Shown: positions 22,521 to 33,881 of the stretch, piece after piece
Layout: each line of letters starts with the position of its first letter
Position numbering within the stretch: the stretch's first letter is position 1
DNA from: Euphorbia lathyris
Taxonomy: Eukaryota; Streptophyta; Magnoliopsida; Malpighiales; Euphorbiaceae
NCBI RefSeq assembly: GCF_963576675.1
Contig: NC_088916.1
Coordinates: 3,239,001-3,303,000 of the forward strand
Direction: 5' to 3'
DNA: 64,000 bases
Position numbers and translations under genes: made by a program
Notes under the pieces: generated by a model
Told to the model about the DNA's origin: nothing
The model's input: only the letters and a program-made list of their open reading frames with translations
Database searches by the model: none

Positions 22521-24287
22521 TCAGTTTCCTTTAGGTACCCAATTCTTTTTGGGTCCTGACTTGTTAGGTTCAACAGGTAAAGCATCATATTTTATTTTAT
22601 GGCGGCATACATGGACAGTATGGCCATTCTTTCCACAGAAGTCACAACTGACCTTCTGTTTAGGAATTTTTACTGACTTGTCAGCACCCCAGTGCTGAGC
22701 GTGCCAGCACACTTTAGTAGTGTGTCCTAACTTCCCACAAAAATCACATTGGACTTTTCGCTGGGGATTTCTTCTCTGCTGAGTACCTTGGTATTGTGTA
22801 CCTTGATACCGAGTTCTCAGCGGAAAATTGTTTTTGTTTGGAACCTTTAATTGGTTCTGAATGGTTGTGACATCCTTCCTCAGTTTCTTTGAAACTGACT
22901 GGACTTCAGAGACAGGCTCATGAATGATTTTCATATTTTCATGCAAAACTGAGTTGTCTTGAAGAAGGTATCTGAGGTCACTCAGTTTGACCTCTTCTAC
23001 TTCATCACAGCGCCGGCTGAGTGCTTTAATCTTCCTATTACACTTTTTAACAAGTGTATAGAGATCACTCAGGGCGTTACCCATTTCATTTCTGAGTTGA
23101 GAGAGTGAGATTACCTCATTAGATTGCTCTTCATTATCTGACTCATCAGATTGGTCAGCATGCTCAGAAATGCATGGCTCAGCAAGTTCGTCAGTCATAA
23201 AGCATATCTTCGCTGACTCGGTGGCCTCAGTTTCTGTTGATGAAGATTCATCACTGTCACTCCAAGTAGCCACCATTGCCTTCTTCCCACTTTTCTTGTC
23301 TTTCCTCAACGTGGGGCAGTTTGACTTAATATGGCCATCTTGGTGGCACTCAAAGCATGTAATGGGCTTTGAGCTGTCCTTTCTGTATTTGCTGTCGTTT
23401 GAGTCAGCCTTATACTTATCAAACTTTTTGTAAGGCTTTTTGGAATATTTGTCATTCTTCCTGAACAGCCTCTTCATCTTTCTTGTGAACATAGCCATCT
23501 CCTCATCATTAGTTGAACTCCCGTTAGTGGAGTCAGCCTTCATGACAAGTGACTTCTGCTTCTTGTCATCAGATTTTTCCTTCACCTCAAAGTTCTTCAT
23601 TGATATCTCATGGGTCAGCAATGAACCGATGAGTTCGTCATATTTGTAGGTGGTTAAATCCTGAGCTTCCTCAACTGATGTCTTCTTTGCTTGCCAGTCT
23701 TTTGGAAGACTCCTGAGTATCTTTTTGACTTGTTCTTCCTCAGTGAAGATTTTCCCAAGTCTCTTGAGCTCATTAATGATGTTGGTGAACCTTGCGTTCA
23801 CGTCTGAAATGCCCTCATCATTGTTCATCCCGAACAGCTCGTACAGTCTCATCTGCTGATTCACCTTGGATTCTTTTACTTTGTTTGTTCCCTCGTAGGT
23901 GACTTCCAGCTTTTTCCAGATCTCTTGTGCCGACTCACAACCTGAGATTTTGTTATATTCTGCAGCATCGAGCGCACAGTGAAGCATATTGATAGCCGAA
24001 GCATGGTTTTGAAGCTTCTTAAGATCATCCTCTGTCCATTCAACCTCAGCTTTAACAACTGACTGGCCAGCAACAACTTTCACAGGTACAAACGGGCCTT
24101 GGACTATAGATAGCCAGGCACTCATGTTTGTAGCTTGAATGAAGTTTTTCATCCTATTCTTCCAAAAGGTATAGTTTGACCCGAAGAATAGGGGAGGCCT
24201 GGTAATGGACAGCCCCTCAGGTAATATCTGAGTTGTCTGGTTTCCAGGGAGAAACCGAGTGCTGTTCTCGCCCATGGTATGGATCAA
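22521..24287 (-). CDS. Copia Gag, 588 residues, intact
   Basis: Nucleocapsid precursor of the Copia element, open over its full length. The N-terminal UBN2/DUF4219-type gag domain spans about residues 25-230 (LFFGSNYTFWKNRMKNF, YEGTNKVKESKV). A Lys-rich part follows, then zinc knuckles at about 311 (CFECHQDGHIKSNC), 514 (CDFCGKLGHTTKVC) and 548 (CDFCGKNGHTVHVC). An acidic and helical part lies between the first and second knuckle. Three spaced knuckles and the long spacer fit Sirevirus gag. It begins about 50 bp after the primer site. This is the one undamaged retroelement protein in the window and could package RNA if expressed. Confidence 0.93.
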   Translation of the reverse strand: MIHTMGENSTRFLPGNQTTQILPEGLSITRPPLFFGSNYTFWKNRMKNFIQATNMSAWLSIVQGPFVPVKVVAGQSVVKAEVEWTEDDLKKLQNHASAINMLHCALDAAEYNKISGCESAQEIWKKLEVTYEGTNKVKESKVNQQMRLYELFGMNNDEGISDVNARFTNIINELKRLGKIFTEEEQVKKILRSLPKDWQAKKTSVEEAQDLTTYKYDELIGSLLTHEISMKNFEVKEKSDDKKQKSLVMKADSTNGSSTNDEEMAMFTRKMKRLFRKNDKYSKKPYKKFDKYKADSNDSKYRKDSSKPITCFECHQDGHIKSNCPTLRKDKKSGKKAMVATWSDSDESSSTETEATESAKICFMTDELAEPCISEHADQSDESDNEEQSNEVISLSQLRNEMGNALSDLYTLVKKCNRKIKALSRRCDEVEEVKLSDLRYLLQDNSVLHENMKIIHEPVSEVQSVSKKLRKDVTTIQNQLKVPNKNNFPLRTRYQGTQYQGTQQRRNPQRKVQCDFCGKLGHTTKVCWHAQHWGADKSVKIPKQKVSCDFCGKNGHTVHVCRHKIKYDALPVEPNKSGPKKNWVPKGN

Positions 24288-24321
24288 CTCAAGGTTGTTA
24301 GACCTTTAGTAATGAGCTTTT

Positions 24322-24335
24322 AGGCTCTGATACCA
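24322..24335 (-). promoter_or_regulatory. Primer binding site, initiator-Met tRNA type
   Basis: Minus strand TGGTATCAGAGCCT, two bases from the end of the 5' LTR. TGGTATCAGAGC is the usual plant Copia complement to the 3' end of initiator tRNA-Met. It fixes the direction of the element. Confidence 0.95.
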
Positions 24336-24337
24336 CT

Positions 24338-25683
24338 TGTTGGTCCCTTGTAAGGTTGCAAATATAGTTCCAAGGGGGGGGGTTAGGAACTATTTTACCT
24401 TTTTTAAAATAATTTGGGCAAATTTCTTTTCTTTAAGAAAAGTTTATAAAACAGGGGCACTTAACACTCAGCAAGACACTGGCTTAGTCAACTAGTGACT
24501 AGGACAGCTTCGTCGCTTAGGTCAGGAAATAGCACTTAGAGTCTATTCCTGAACCTGCTCGTTGGTAGCGCACAACTCAGCTTGACCTCTTTTACTTGGT
24601 CAGTTTTAGTTTGTTTTAAGCAAGCAATATAAATAAGGAGTTAAGGTTTAAGAAAACTTCACTCAGCAGATTTATCCAGGTTCGGCTTCTTCTAAGCCTA
24701 CGTCCTGTCCCCGAAACACTTCCGAGATTTCAAATCCTCTACTGAGCTCTTTAAAGGTAGAGCCTCAAACCTTTTACAATATCAGCAATTGAGTATGACA
24801 AGAGTACCTTCCTCTATACTTCTACTCAATCCTAATCTCTCCGCTGAGTACTTAAAACCGAGTACTCAGCCTCTCCTTTCTACTTCTAGAAATGATAAAG
24901 ATTTTTGTCCTAAACAACAATTGCTAGAACACCTTAGATGATTGAAAAACAACCACTCTAGACTTTTACACAGATATGAAAATGTAGTGTAAGAATTTTG
25001 CTTTGCTTCTTGCTTGCAGAACTTGTAGAGATTTGGACAGCGTAATGGCTTGATCAAGTTCTGTATTTAGTGAAGCTTGTGATGGCACTATTTATAGAGA
25101 CGTCTGGCCATTCGGTCATTTCGAATTTCGAAATAACCGTTGGAGGGAAACGGCTATGTGTCGTTATCATCCTGACTTGCACAGAGCTCTTGGCCAATCA
25201 CAATCGTGTATCTTCTGTCCTCGGTCAGCACAGCAGATGGTCTCTCCTTTTATGGTAAAGTCAACTGGACAGCATACTGTGTCGTCTGAACTTTGTTAAA
25301 AGAAGAAACACTTTGTCTGGAAGTTTTCCTCTGCCGGTCTGCTGTCTTGTACGCTTTGTCGAGACTACTCAGCAGCTTCATTGTGAAGTTGTTCCTGAAG
25401 GTCTTCTAGATCCTTCCGTTTGCTGAGTTGCGTTTTTGTCCAAAACGACAACGTCTTGACATACGCGGGCCGAGTGTACTGAGTTGTTTGACTTGGGCCT
25501 TGGCTTCCGTATTGGGCTTGGGCCTTCCAATCCTTATGACTTATAACATTTATACTCAACATTGAACAAACACATTAGTAGAATAAATCAACGCATTTAA
25601 ACTTAGTGTGTTTAGAATATGTATTCTAATTTATACTTAAACAATTTTGTCAAATCAAAATTATGTGGAAAGGTGTTTCAACA
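24338..25683 (-). repeat. 5' LTR of the Copia element
   Basis: 1,346 bp, TGTTGG to CAACA. It differs from the 3' LTR by about 11 substitutions and one G in a G run. It should drive transcription toward lower coordinates. Confidence 0.95.
25088..25096 (-). promoter_or_regulatory. TATA box in the Copia 5' LTR
   Basis: TATAAATAG on the minus strand, conserved at 15359-15367 in the other LTR; the likely core promoter for the element RNA. Confidence 0.7.
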
Positions 25684-28125
25684 CTTGAGAACAGGCTCAG
25701 GAAGATGACACGCCTGCATAATGTGATTGGGAGTTGCACAATTAACCGATTGAATCAGCGTAAGTCGGCCAGCAAGAGAGAGAGTTTTAGCTTTCCAAGT
25801 GGCACACTTCTTATTAGCTTTATCCAAAGTATCTTTAAAAGACACTTTCGACACTCTCTCACTATGGAGGGGAATACCCAGATACTTCCCAAGAGAGCAA
25901 GTCAGAGGAATTCCAGACAGATCACTCATCCTTTTGCAGGCTCTCTGGTTCATATTCTTGGAACACATCATCCTGGACTTCTAGACATTGAGCTTCTGAC
26001 CAGAGGCAGAACAGAAACAATCAAGAATATCCATAATGATACTTAACTGCTCCTCATTACCTTCCAAGAAGATTAGAACATCATCTGCAAAGAACAAATG
26101 AGTAACCTGGGGACAGAACTTATTGATGGACATCGGGTGGAATTTCCCATTATCAACAGCATCTTGGATCAGGTGAGACAACCTTTCCATTGAAATAACA
26201 AATAAGAAAGGGCTCATTGGGTCCCCTTGACGGATACCCCGGCCAGGAGCAAATTCCTCCGACATATCCCCATTGATCAAAACTTGAAAAACAGGAGAAG
26301 AGATACAAGCCTTAATTAACCTTCTCCAATTATTCGGGATCATTGCTCTCTCCAGACTCTCTATAAGAAAACTCCAGTTAATGCGATCATAGGCTTTCTC
26401 CAGATCCAACTTAAGAGCCACAATACCTCTCTTTCCCTTTTTTGATTTTCATAGTGTGGACCATCTCTTGGGCAATCACCACATTATCCATCATTTGTCT
26501 ACCAGGCACAAAGCTTCCCTGATTCTGACTAATAATCTCAGGAAGAATGCACCGGATTCTATTTGCCACAATCTTTGTAATAGTCTTATAGAGAATATTA
26601 CAAAGACTAATAGACCTCATATGTAAGAAAGAAGAAGGCTTCTCAACTTTAGGAATCAGAACAAGAAGGGTTCTGTTTACCAGCCCAATATCTTGAGAGC
26701 CATTAAAAACACCTTTGATGAAGTTGTAAATGCCTTCCTTCACAACCTCCCAGTGTTTATGGTAAAAGCCAGCTGGCAGACCATCAACCCCAGGAGCTTT
26801 AGTAGCCCCAATACTAAAAATGGCTTGATCAATTTCTTTCAGGGAAATAGGGTGGAAGGCTTCCAGAATTCTATCCTCTCCCACCATGGGAAAGGTAGCA
26901 ACAGTTTGAGCCTTATCCAGATCAACCGGTTCCTCTTTAAAAAGGTCTTTATAGAAATCGAGGGCCAAGTGTCGAATATCTACGTCCTCATAAACCCAAT
27001 CACCATTTGAGTTTTAATAGCATCAATCCTATTACTCTGTCTTCTAATGACGGTAGAGAGATGAAAATACCTGGTATTCTGATCCCCATCCTTGATCCAG
27101 TCTTTCCTAGACTTTTAAAACCAAAGAAGTTCTTCCTGCCTAAGCACAGCTTCCAACTCCTTCTGAAGGGTTCTGAGAATACCATCCAAACCGTGATCGA
27201 ACCTAACCTCCAACCTACGATGAATGCCCTCAATTCTACTCAATAATTTATTCTTCCTCCTAATAATATGCCCAAAGACGTTTTTATTCCACCCCAGCAC
27301 ATTCTTTCTGAATCCTTCAGCAACTTGAAGGACATTCGAGTGAGGCTTCCAATTATCTTGAACGAATTCCTTAAACTTAGGGTGAGACTCCCAAGCCACC
27401 TGATACCGAAACGGTCTTTCCCCCCTAGGCCGATTGCCTCTCATCAGCCTGAATAAGATAGGACAGTGATCCGAATGACGGAACGGGAGATTTAACACAG
27501 AAGCTTCAGGAAAATCAGATTGAGCAGAAACATTAGCATAAACTTTGTCCAAACGAACAAAGGTGCTGTTGCGCTTCCAAGTGAACTTATGACCAGAGGC
27601 ACCCAAATCAGAAAGCCCACATAAATCTATACTATTCTTATGATTAAGACAACGGTTAACATAGTGATGCGAACCCCCTCTCTGGTCACTCATACGGGCA
27701 ATATCATTAAAGTCACCAGCCACAAACCAAGACTCAGTCATGTTAACACTCATAGAGTAAAGAACCTCCCAAAGCCGTTTTCGATTAGCCAGGACAGGAT
27801 CAGCATACACCAGGGTAATAAAAAAGGGTTTATTATTAGGAACAGTCACTTTACTATGAATAAACTGTTTATCCATACTAATTATATCGAAATGAACACG
27901 ATCTGGCTTCCAGAAAAGCCAAATCCCACCAGCCCAGCCAGTAGCCTCCGATCTAACACAGTCCCAGTTCCTAAACTTTTTAACCACCTCATCTGCTTTA
28001 ACACCACTAATCTTAGTTTCCATTAAAGCAAAACAAGAAGGATTAAATTGTTTGATTAAATCTTTAACATGGATACGGGTAGCCTTACTAGCCGCACCTC
28101 TAACATTCCAAAGCAACAAATCCAT
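25684..28125 (-). pseudogene. LINE-B ORF2, 5' half: endonuclease and RT
   Basis: Starts at the ATG at 28125 (MDLLLWNVRGAAS). The endonuclease runs to about 27110 with GDFND and SDHCPI. Then come RT (26968-25684) with SFVPGRQMMD, GRGIRQGDPMSPF and the intact FFADD near 26080. Breaks: TAA at 27115-27117 (CAA in LINE-2), frame change near 27010, frame change at the T run near 26435, TAG at 25981-25983. RT is then cut by the Copia element at 25683. Confidence 0.9.
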
Positions 28126-28152
28126 AGACGGGAGGACAACTGACCGCACCCA

Positions 28153-28584
28153 CAACCCTAAGCCAGGTATTTTTTAGGGGCTCCTAAGAGCCTCGCCGAG
28201 GTACCCGCAGGTCCTCTCTTATCCGACCAACCCATAGTATTATGGACACTTTTTTGCTTCCCTTTAAGCCTTTTCATACTAGTTTTGTTAACACCCAGGA
28301 TCACCACAGTGATTAGGAATACTAACTTCATTTATCTTCTCCTTCCCTTGAGATGCCAAATCCTGGGACCCCAACTGGGATTCACCTTTGGAGACAAAAA
28401 GGGGATTAACATTTTCAACCACCTTATTTGATGGTTCAACAGATTCTAAGCCTGGTATGCTTTGCACAATATGCTCGTCATCCTGGTCAGAATCTTGGAC
28501 TTCCTCAATAGTCAAGGCCCCATATCTAGATCCTGACGTGATGCCTGGCGCAACCCCAGAATCCCCCCTAATTTTAGGGTTAGG
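28153..28584 (-). pseudogene. LINE-B ORF1, C-terminal remnant
   Basis: Frame 28288-28515 matches the low-complexity tail of LINE-2 ORF1 (PGLESVEP, EKINEVSIP), followed by a small deletion and the end of the protein before ORF2. DUF4283 and the zinc knuckle are lost through 5' truncation at 28584. Confidence 0.75.
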
Positions 28585-28609
28585 AGAGAAACTAATGTAT
28601 TAAATAAAA

Positions 28610-29594
28610 GGGTAAATTCTAAAAAAAACCCATGTGGTTTGATGTTGTTCCAAAAAAACCCTTGTGGTTTGTTTTTACAAAAAAAGGACCGTGGTTTCAC
28701 CGTTACCCGAAAAACGGAAAATTACTTAACACCGTTAAAAGTGCTGACGTGGCAAAGGGTAGAGTTGGAAAAAAAAATTCATTTTTTTTTCAATTTTTCT
28801 TTTTTCTTTTTCTTCTTCTTCTCTTTCTTCTCTTCTTCTTCTTTTTTTCATCTTTTTTTCTTTTTTTTTTAAATTTCCAGAATTTCTAGAAAATTTCCAG
28901 AATTCTGGACGTCTGAAATCCAGACGTTCTTAAGAACGTTTGGGTTTCAGACGTTGAACGTCTGGATTTCAGACCTTCAATGTCTGAAACCCAGACGTCT
29001 AGGTTTCAGACATTGAACGTCTGAAATCCAGACGTTCAACGTCTGAAATCCAGACGTTCAACGTCTGAATTTCAGACGTAATGTCTGGATTTCAAAAATT
29101 TAAAAAAAGAAAAAGAAGAAGAGGAGAGGAGAGGAGAGGAGAGGAGGAAGAAGAAGAGAAGAAAAAGAGAAAAGAAAAAGAAAAAGAGGAGGAGGAGGAA
29201 GAAGGAGAGGAAGAAGGAGAAGAAGAAGAAGAAAATGAGGAAGAGAGGAAGAAGAAAAAGAAAAAGAAAAAGAAAAAATAAAAATTAAAAAAAAAATAAA
29301 AAATTTTTTTTTCCAGAATTCTGGAATTAAAAAAAAAAGAAAAAAAAATGAAAAGAAGAAGAAGAAGAAGAAGAAGAAGAAGGAAGAAGAAGAAGAAAAA
29401 GAAAAAAGAAAAATTTAAAAAAAAATAATTTTTTTTCCAACTCTACCCCTTGCCACGTCAGCACTTTTAACGGTGTTAAGTAATTTTCCGTTTTTCGGGT
29501 AACGGTGAAACCACGGTCCTTTTTTTTTGTAAAAACAAACCACAAGGGTTTTTTTGGAACATCAAACCACATGAGTTTTTTTTGGAATTTACCC
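28610..29594. mobile_element. Foldback element with about 165-bp inverted ends
   Basis: The left arm 28610-28775 and the right arm 29430-29594 are inverted copies, starting GGGTAAATTC and ending GAATTTACCC. Flanks taaataaaa and aaaataaaa are a 9-bp duplication with one mismatch, pointing to a Mutator-like origin. Between the arms lie a pyrimidine tract (about 28780-28870), an array built on GTCTGAAATCCAGAC and its complement (about 28906-29090), and purine tracts (29100-29280, 29335-29430). Apparent reading frames are low-complexity artefacts. Confidence 0.82.
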
Positions 29595-29603
29595 AAAATA
29601 AAA

Positions 29604-29630
29604 AGAATGAGACTAATAAATTATTTACCC
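29604..29630. repeat. M1 MITE, right end of the split copy
   Basis: gagactaataaattatttac-CCC, the M1 right terminus. With 12618-12898 and 28602-28609 it makes one MITE interrupted by LINE-B and by the foldback element. Confidence 0.7.
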
Positions 29631-29684
29631 ATAAAACAATATCTGATTTCTTAAATTAAATAAATAAAATTTCTTAAAAATATA

Positions 29685-30052
29685 GGGTGAATGATTTATT
29701 AGCCCCCTACTTTTTATCTAACATGATGTTTAGTGCTCTATTTTAAAAAAAAAACACATTATAAGATTTCTATATTTTATCAATATTAACTCTTTGGTCC
29801 TTCTATCTATTCTTTTTTAGACTTTTAACCATTATATTTGACATAAACAGACAGACAAAAAATAACAGAGTAACATGGTCATTTTATATCTACTATAAAT
29901 GTTCCAAAAACTAAAATATATTTGATTAAAAATCTAAAAAACTAAAAAAAACCAAATTATTAATATTGATAAAAAATAAACACTTTATAATTGTATTTTT
30001 TAAAATAAAATTGTGTGCTAATTAAAAAGACTAGAACTAATAAATTAATATA
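29685..30052. repeat. M1 MITE, diverged copy
   Basis: Begins gggtgaatgatttattag and ends in a decayed inverse (gaactaataaattaat). The internal order of phrases matches 4201-4579 and 62937-63274. No clear target duplication can be read. Confidence 0.7.
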
Positions 30053-30800
30053 TGAAAAAAGTAATAATAGAAGAAAAAAAGTAATAATAGAAAAAAGAAA
30101 TGACATATCACGCGGTTTATTATTTTAGACTACCGACAAACCGACGCGTCAGAGCACCAAGCAGAGATTTTATTTTTTGGGGGGATGTGGGGGCCCATTG
30201 AAAAACATATTTTCAACGTCTCCCATTCCATCATAGAGTTATCAAATATTAATTTATAGATGTTGACTTTTCAATTGTTTTCTTAAATTAATATTTTCCA
30301 CGTGAGATTATAATTGATTCATGGAAAATATTTTTGTGAAATTTTATTCCATGGAAAAATATTTTTAATTTAAGGATTAATTGTGGTTTCATATTATTTG
30401 CAGATCAGTATTTATGGTTAGGTAAAGTTTTTATTTTTTCAAATTTGATCGATAACGATATTAAGATAAAAAAATTTAAAAATTAAATGGTAGTTTAAGT
30501 AATTTTAATTCTTTAACTTTTTAGATTTGAGGTTATTTATGTGTTGTTTTTGTATGAGAAAGAAAGTTAATATTTAGAGAGGGAAAACTCTAAAAATTGT
30601 GATTTTGAAAAATAAAAAATGTGGTTCCATAGTAAATATGATACTAAACAACTTTAATTTTTGAAAATTTTCATTTTGGAGTCGTTATCGGTCAAATTTG
30701 GAAAAATGAAAATTTTATCAACTACAGGTACCGATCTGCAAAAAAAAATGTGAAAGCACATTGTATTTATTTGAAATTAACCCTAAATTTAACTCTAAAA
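30053..30800. other. AT-rich spacer without genes
   Basis: AT-rich DNA with short G runs near 30180. I see no coding frame or clean repeat borders. Confidence 0.5.
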
Positions 30801-31486
30801 GTGTGTTTGTTTCAGTTTTTCGGAGGAGCGTTTAGCGTTTCACTCCAAACCGTAGAAAATATAGCGTTTGGTTAGGTTTATATAACTGCAGCGTTTAGCA
30901 TTTTCTTTGAAAACTGTAACGTTCTGGATCGTTTCACGAAAAGCTCCTATTTGAAGCTTTTTATAAACAGTTGTTTGTAGTTATATGTTAATGACAAAAT
31001 TATCCTTTTTATTTCCACAAAGTATGTTTATTCTTTAACATTATTTATATTTCTACATCATAATTACCGAGAGAACAATGTTTTATTGCATTCAATAATT
31101 TTTTTTTTATATAGATTATTTTTATTAATTCGTGTAACACATTTTTATTTTATAATAGGATAAGGTGCAAACATACCCATAACATTTGTAGCTAGGAGCA
31201 ATCTTACTCTTAACGTCTAAAATTGTACAATTATACCCCTAATATTGGCAGCCAAAAGTAATTTTATGGGCATTTTTTCACATTTTCCCTTTTATAATCT
31301 CATCGTTGATTAATTTAAAAACATGTTCATTTTAGACATTTTAAATCCGAACAACAACAATTCAATATAATTTTAAAACACTAGTAATTAAACCGCTAAT
31401 AATAAACAGCTAACAGATTACTGCAGTTGCAAACAGCTAACAGCAACCGCAACAACTATTAGCTAACAGCTGAACCAAACCGGCCC
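30801..31486. repeat. MITE of the 55483 family with a nested fragment
   Basis: Left end gtgtgtttgtttcag, right end gaaccaaaccggccc, with inner phrases shared with 55483-55977 (ggttaggtttatataac, acagttgtttgtagttat, attagctaacagctg). Near 31150-31275 a patch of the hAT-MITE core (gcaatcttactcttaacg) has been inserted. Non-coding. Confidence 0.6.
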
Positions 31487-32189
31487 TAACATAGTGGGTA
31501 AATAGATCTATTCATTGACTTATTAGCTCGTCTAACCCGTTCAAACCTGCTTTTCATGATTTAGGTTTAAACATGTTTATTCGACATTTAGTTCGTTTCG
31601 ATCCAAAATCTACATAAGCAGTGGGTAATACAGAATTGGTCCGCTGGGGGCCGATTTTACACTTGCGTGCATAATTTTTTTTTTTGCTAAAAATCAAAGT
31701 TACTCAATTTTTTTCCAAATATATACGTATTATCATCTGAGTGGTGCAAAACCAATTTTTACAAACCAATGTAAAACTTCTCAAAATTAAGTTAGATTTG
31801 GACTATAAAAGTAAGATTGAGTCGTTTTTAATAAACTTTGAGAAATTTATCACATATCATATATTAATTAACCATTAAATACAACCTCAATGAGTTAACA
31901 TGATATTATCGAACTTTTCGATAATTATTGTTAACATACTAATCTAAAATGATATAAAATGTTTAAAAACAGTACCATATCTTCTTATATTTTTAAGAGT
32001 TATTATTAATATATATGCATAACAAAATTACATGTAACCCGAAAACACGACACGAAATCGACACTAACCCGAATAGGTTAACACGACTTTAACACGAAAG
32101 TTTTTGGGTTGGGTTTGGGTTTACTCTTTCTGACACGAACCCGAAATGACACGACTCGAACACGACTCGAACACGATAATTGCCAGGTC
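31487..32189. other. Spacer ending in a CACGA-rich repeat end
   Basis: AT-rich up to 32030. From 32037 to 32189 the phrases acacgacacgaa, acacgactttaacacgaa and acgataattgccaggtct form the end of an unidentified repeat. It abuts the truncated Gypsy LTR directly, so it may mark the event that removed the LTR start. Confidence 0.45.
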
Positions 32190-33725
32190 TACCAGAGACG
32201 CCACGCGTGAAAACCATCAATGAAACGCACTAGGCCTAATGTCCGCCAACACGCAGGGCGTAGCAGAGCATACACGGGGCGTGTCGTCTCGTCCATAAGC
32301 AGTTAACGGCAGTTTGAGGAGGTTAAGTTAGTTAATTAGAGTTAGTTGGGTTTGTTAAGTTAGTTGGTGACTATTTACCAAAATACCACTGATTATTTAT
32401 CAAAATGCCACTCTAAAAAACTATAAATAGACCCCCTCCCCTTCCTTATTTTTCACACTCAACACAAACACAAACACAAACCCCTCTCTAAAGGTCCCTT
32501 TCAATGCTCTCTCTTTTCTAGTTCTAAGTTTTAAGTTCTTAGCTTCTAGTTCTTCAAGTTCTTCAAGTTTTTCCTTTTTGTTCTTCAGTTTTTCTTAGCT
32601 TCGATTCTCTTTTAAGCTTTCTTTAGTTCTAATTCAAGTTCCAATAGTCTTTCTTTCAAGTTTCTCAATTCAATTTAGCATTCCTAAGCTGTTACTCTGC
32701 TCAATTTTAAATTAGAATTTCATTTCCAAATCAATTTTCCAGATTCGTCCAATCGTTTTCAAAGCCCGATTCCGTCCATTTTAAATCATTTTTTGCCTTC
32801 GATCCCTTCGACAAAGTTGTTCCTGACGTCTTGAATTTCAATCTAGTGTTTTTAATTTCCCAATTCCGTGCGCAGAAACTATAGTTACACGCTGATCTTT
32901 CCAGCTCAAATTCTTTTAGTTACTCTGCCCAGATTTTTCCAGATTCGTCCAGTCATTTTCAACTCTCAATTTTGTCCATTTCCAATTCGTTTTAGCCTTT
33001 GATCTCTTATACAAAGTTGTTCCTGATATTCTGAAGTTCAATTTGCACTATTTACTCGTCCAATTCCGCGTTCTTAAACACCCAAACGAACCTCCTGAAG
33101 TTAAGGTTTAAATCTGCCCCATTTGCCTACCAACGTTTTGCCATTGCACCAAGCACATACTGTACGAGCCCGACCGGTTGCAGCTCTCCAAGGACCTCAC
33201 GCCGACGCCAAAATTCAACATCAATCCGAGATAGCTATTGTGGCTCCGAGTTTGTTGTTGAATTCCAATTTATTTTAATTGCATTTCAATTCCTTGTATT
33301 TGATTTGTTATTCCATTTCAGTTGAATCAGCTATATGTTTAGTATAGAAGTTTTTCAATTGTAATTCATTTCCAATTTCATGTTTCAAACACTTATTCAA
33401 TCAATAAAATACCATTTTTCACCAAATCTTGTGTCAATTTCGCACTTTAAATTCCTTTATTTTCTCGTCTTCAATTTACCCGCATTAGCTTAAATAAAAC
33501 AATTTATCTAGCAAAGTTTCTATAACGGCGCTAGAGACCCAAGAGGGACTTTTTCAATCCTTGCGTCCCTCGCCAATCGCTTCGTTTAAGATTTCAAGTT
33601 TTGGCGCGCAATTCCATAAACTTAATCGCCTTTAATATTTTGAGAAATAATTTCTCTGGCACGCCCGCACCCTAACCACACGTGACAATGTTGAAATTAG
33701 CATATTCGTAAAAATATCGCTAACA
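32190..33725 (+). repeat. 5' LTR of the Gypsy element, first 370 bp missing
   Basis: Aligns to 44786-46315 of the 3' LTR and ends CGCTAACA before the primer site. The first 370 bp of the LTR (44416-44785 in the other copy), including the TGTTAGCCC start, is absent. Confidence 0.93.
32422..32429 (+). promoter_or_regulatory. TATA box in the Gypsy 5' LTR
   Basis: TATAAATA followed by agacccc; conserved in the 3' LTR at 45019-45026. The likely core promoter of the element RNA, retained despite the LTR truncation. Confidence 0.65.
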
Positions 33726-33881
33726 ATTTTTGGCACGCCCAGTGAGACCTTTTCTTTAGGCTTTGCCAAAAATTGAAAACCCATCACACATATTTTTTCT
33801 CTTCACACTCTTTATCCCACTTCCACTTTACCAAAATTTATTAGCTAACGCTAACAATTTTTGGCACGCCCAGTGGGACCT
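33719..33881 (+). promoter_or_regulatory. Primer binding region, present twice
   Basis: TGGCACGCCCAGTG starts at 33731, five bases after the LTR end, the normal place for a primer site. The same block (gctaacaatttttggcac with the downstream cgcccagtg) recurs at 33850-33881, 131 bp further on. The primer tRNA was not identified. Confidence 0.6.

Larger units (their letters stand above)
14611..25683 (-). mobile_element. Sirevirus-like Copia LTR retrotransposon with env-like ORF
   Basis: 11,073 bp, minus strand, flanked by the 5-bp duplication CTTGA (14606-14610 and 25684-25688). The LTRs begin TGTTGG and end CAACA. Order in its own direction: 5' LTR, Met-tRNA primer site, gag with three zinc knuckles, pol (protease, integrase, RT remnant, RNase H), an env-like ORF, polypurine tract, 3' LTR. 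The gag-pol order with integrase before RT defines Copia; the extra large 3' ORF and the long gag point to the Sirevirus group. By eye the LTRs differ by about 11 substitutions in 1.34 kb, so the insertion is young. The RT core is deleted, so it depends on other copies. Confidence 0.95.
12899..28584 (-). mobile_element. LINE-B: 5'-truncated LINE split by a Copia element
   Basis: Same subfamily as LINE-2. The 3' end with poly(A) is at 12899-12906 (poly(T) on the plus strand), and the 5' truncation is at 28584 inside ORF1. A perfect 17-bp duplication agagaaactaatgtatt flanks it (12882-12898 and 28585-28601). The Copia element occupies 14611-25683; without it the LINE is about 4.6 kb. It carries more stops than LINE-2. 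Confidence 0.93.

Noticed and set aside
22505..22530. Programmed -1 frameshift site between gag and pol
   Set aside because: No X XXY YYZ slippery heptamer fits the short window between the two stops, so only reinitiation or mutation remain plausible.
28906..29090. Short repeat array that might be taken for CRISPR
   Set aside because: Units are unevenly spaced, have no unique spacers and lie inside a plant foldback element; this is nuclear plant DNA.
28632..29596. Several Lys/Glu- or Phe-rich frames
   Set aside because: Translations of purine and pyrimidine tracts and of the inverted arms of the foldback element.
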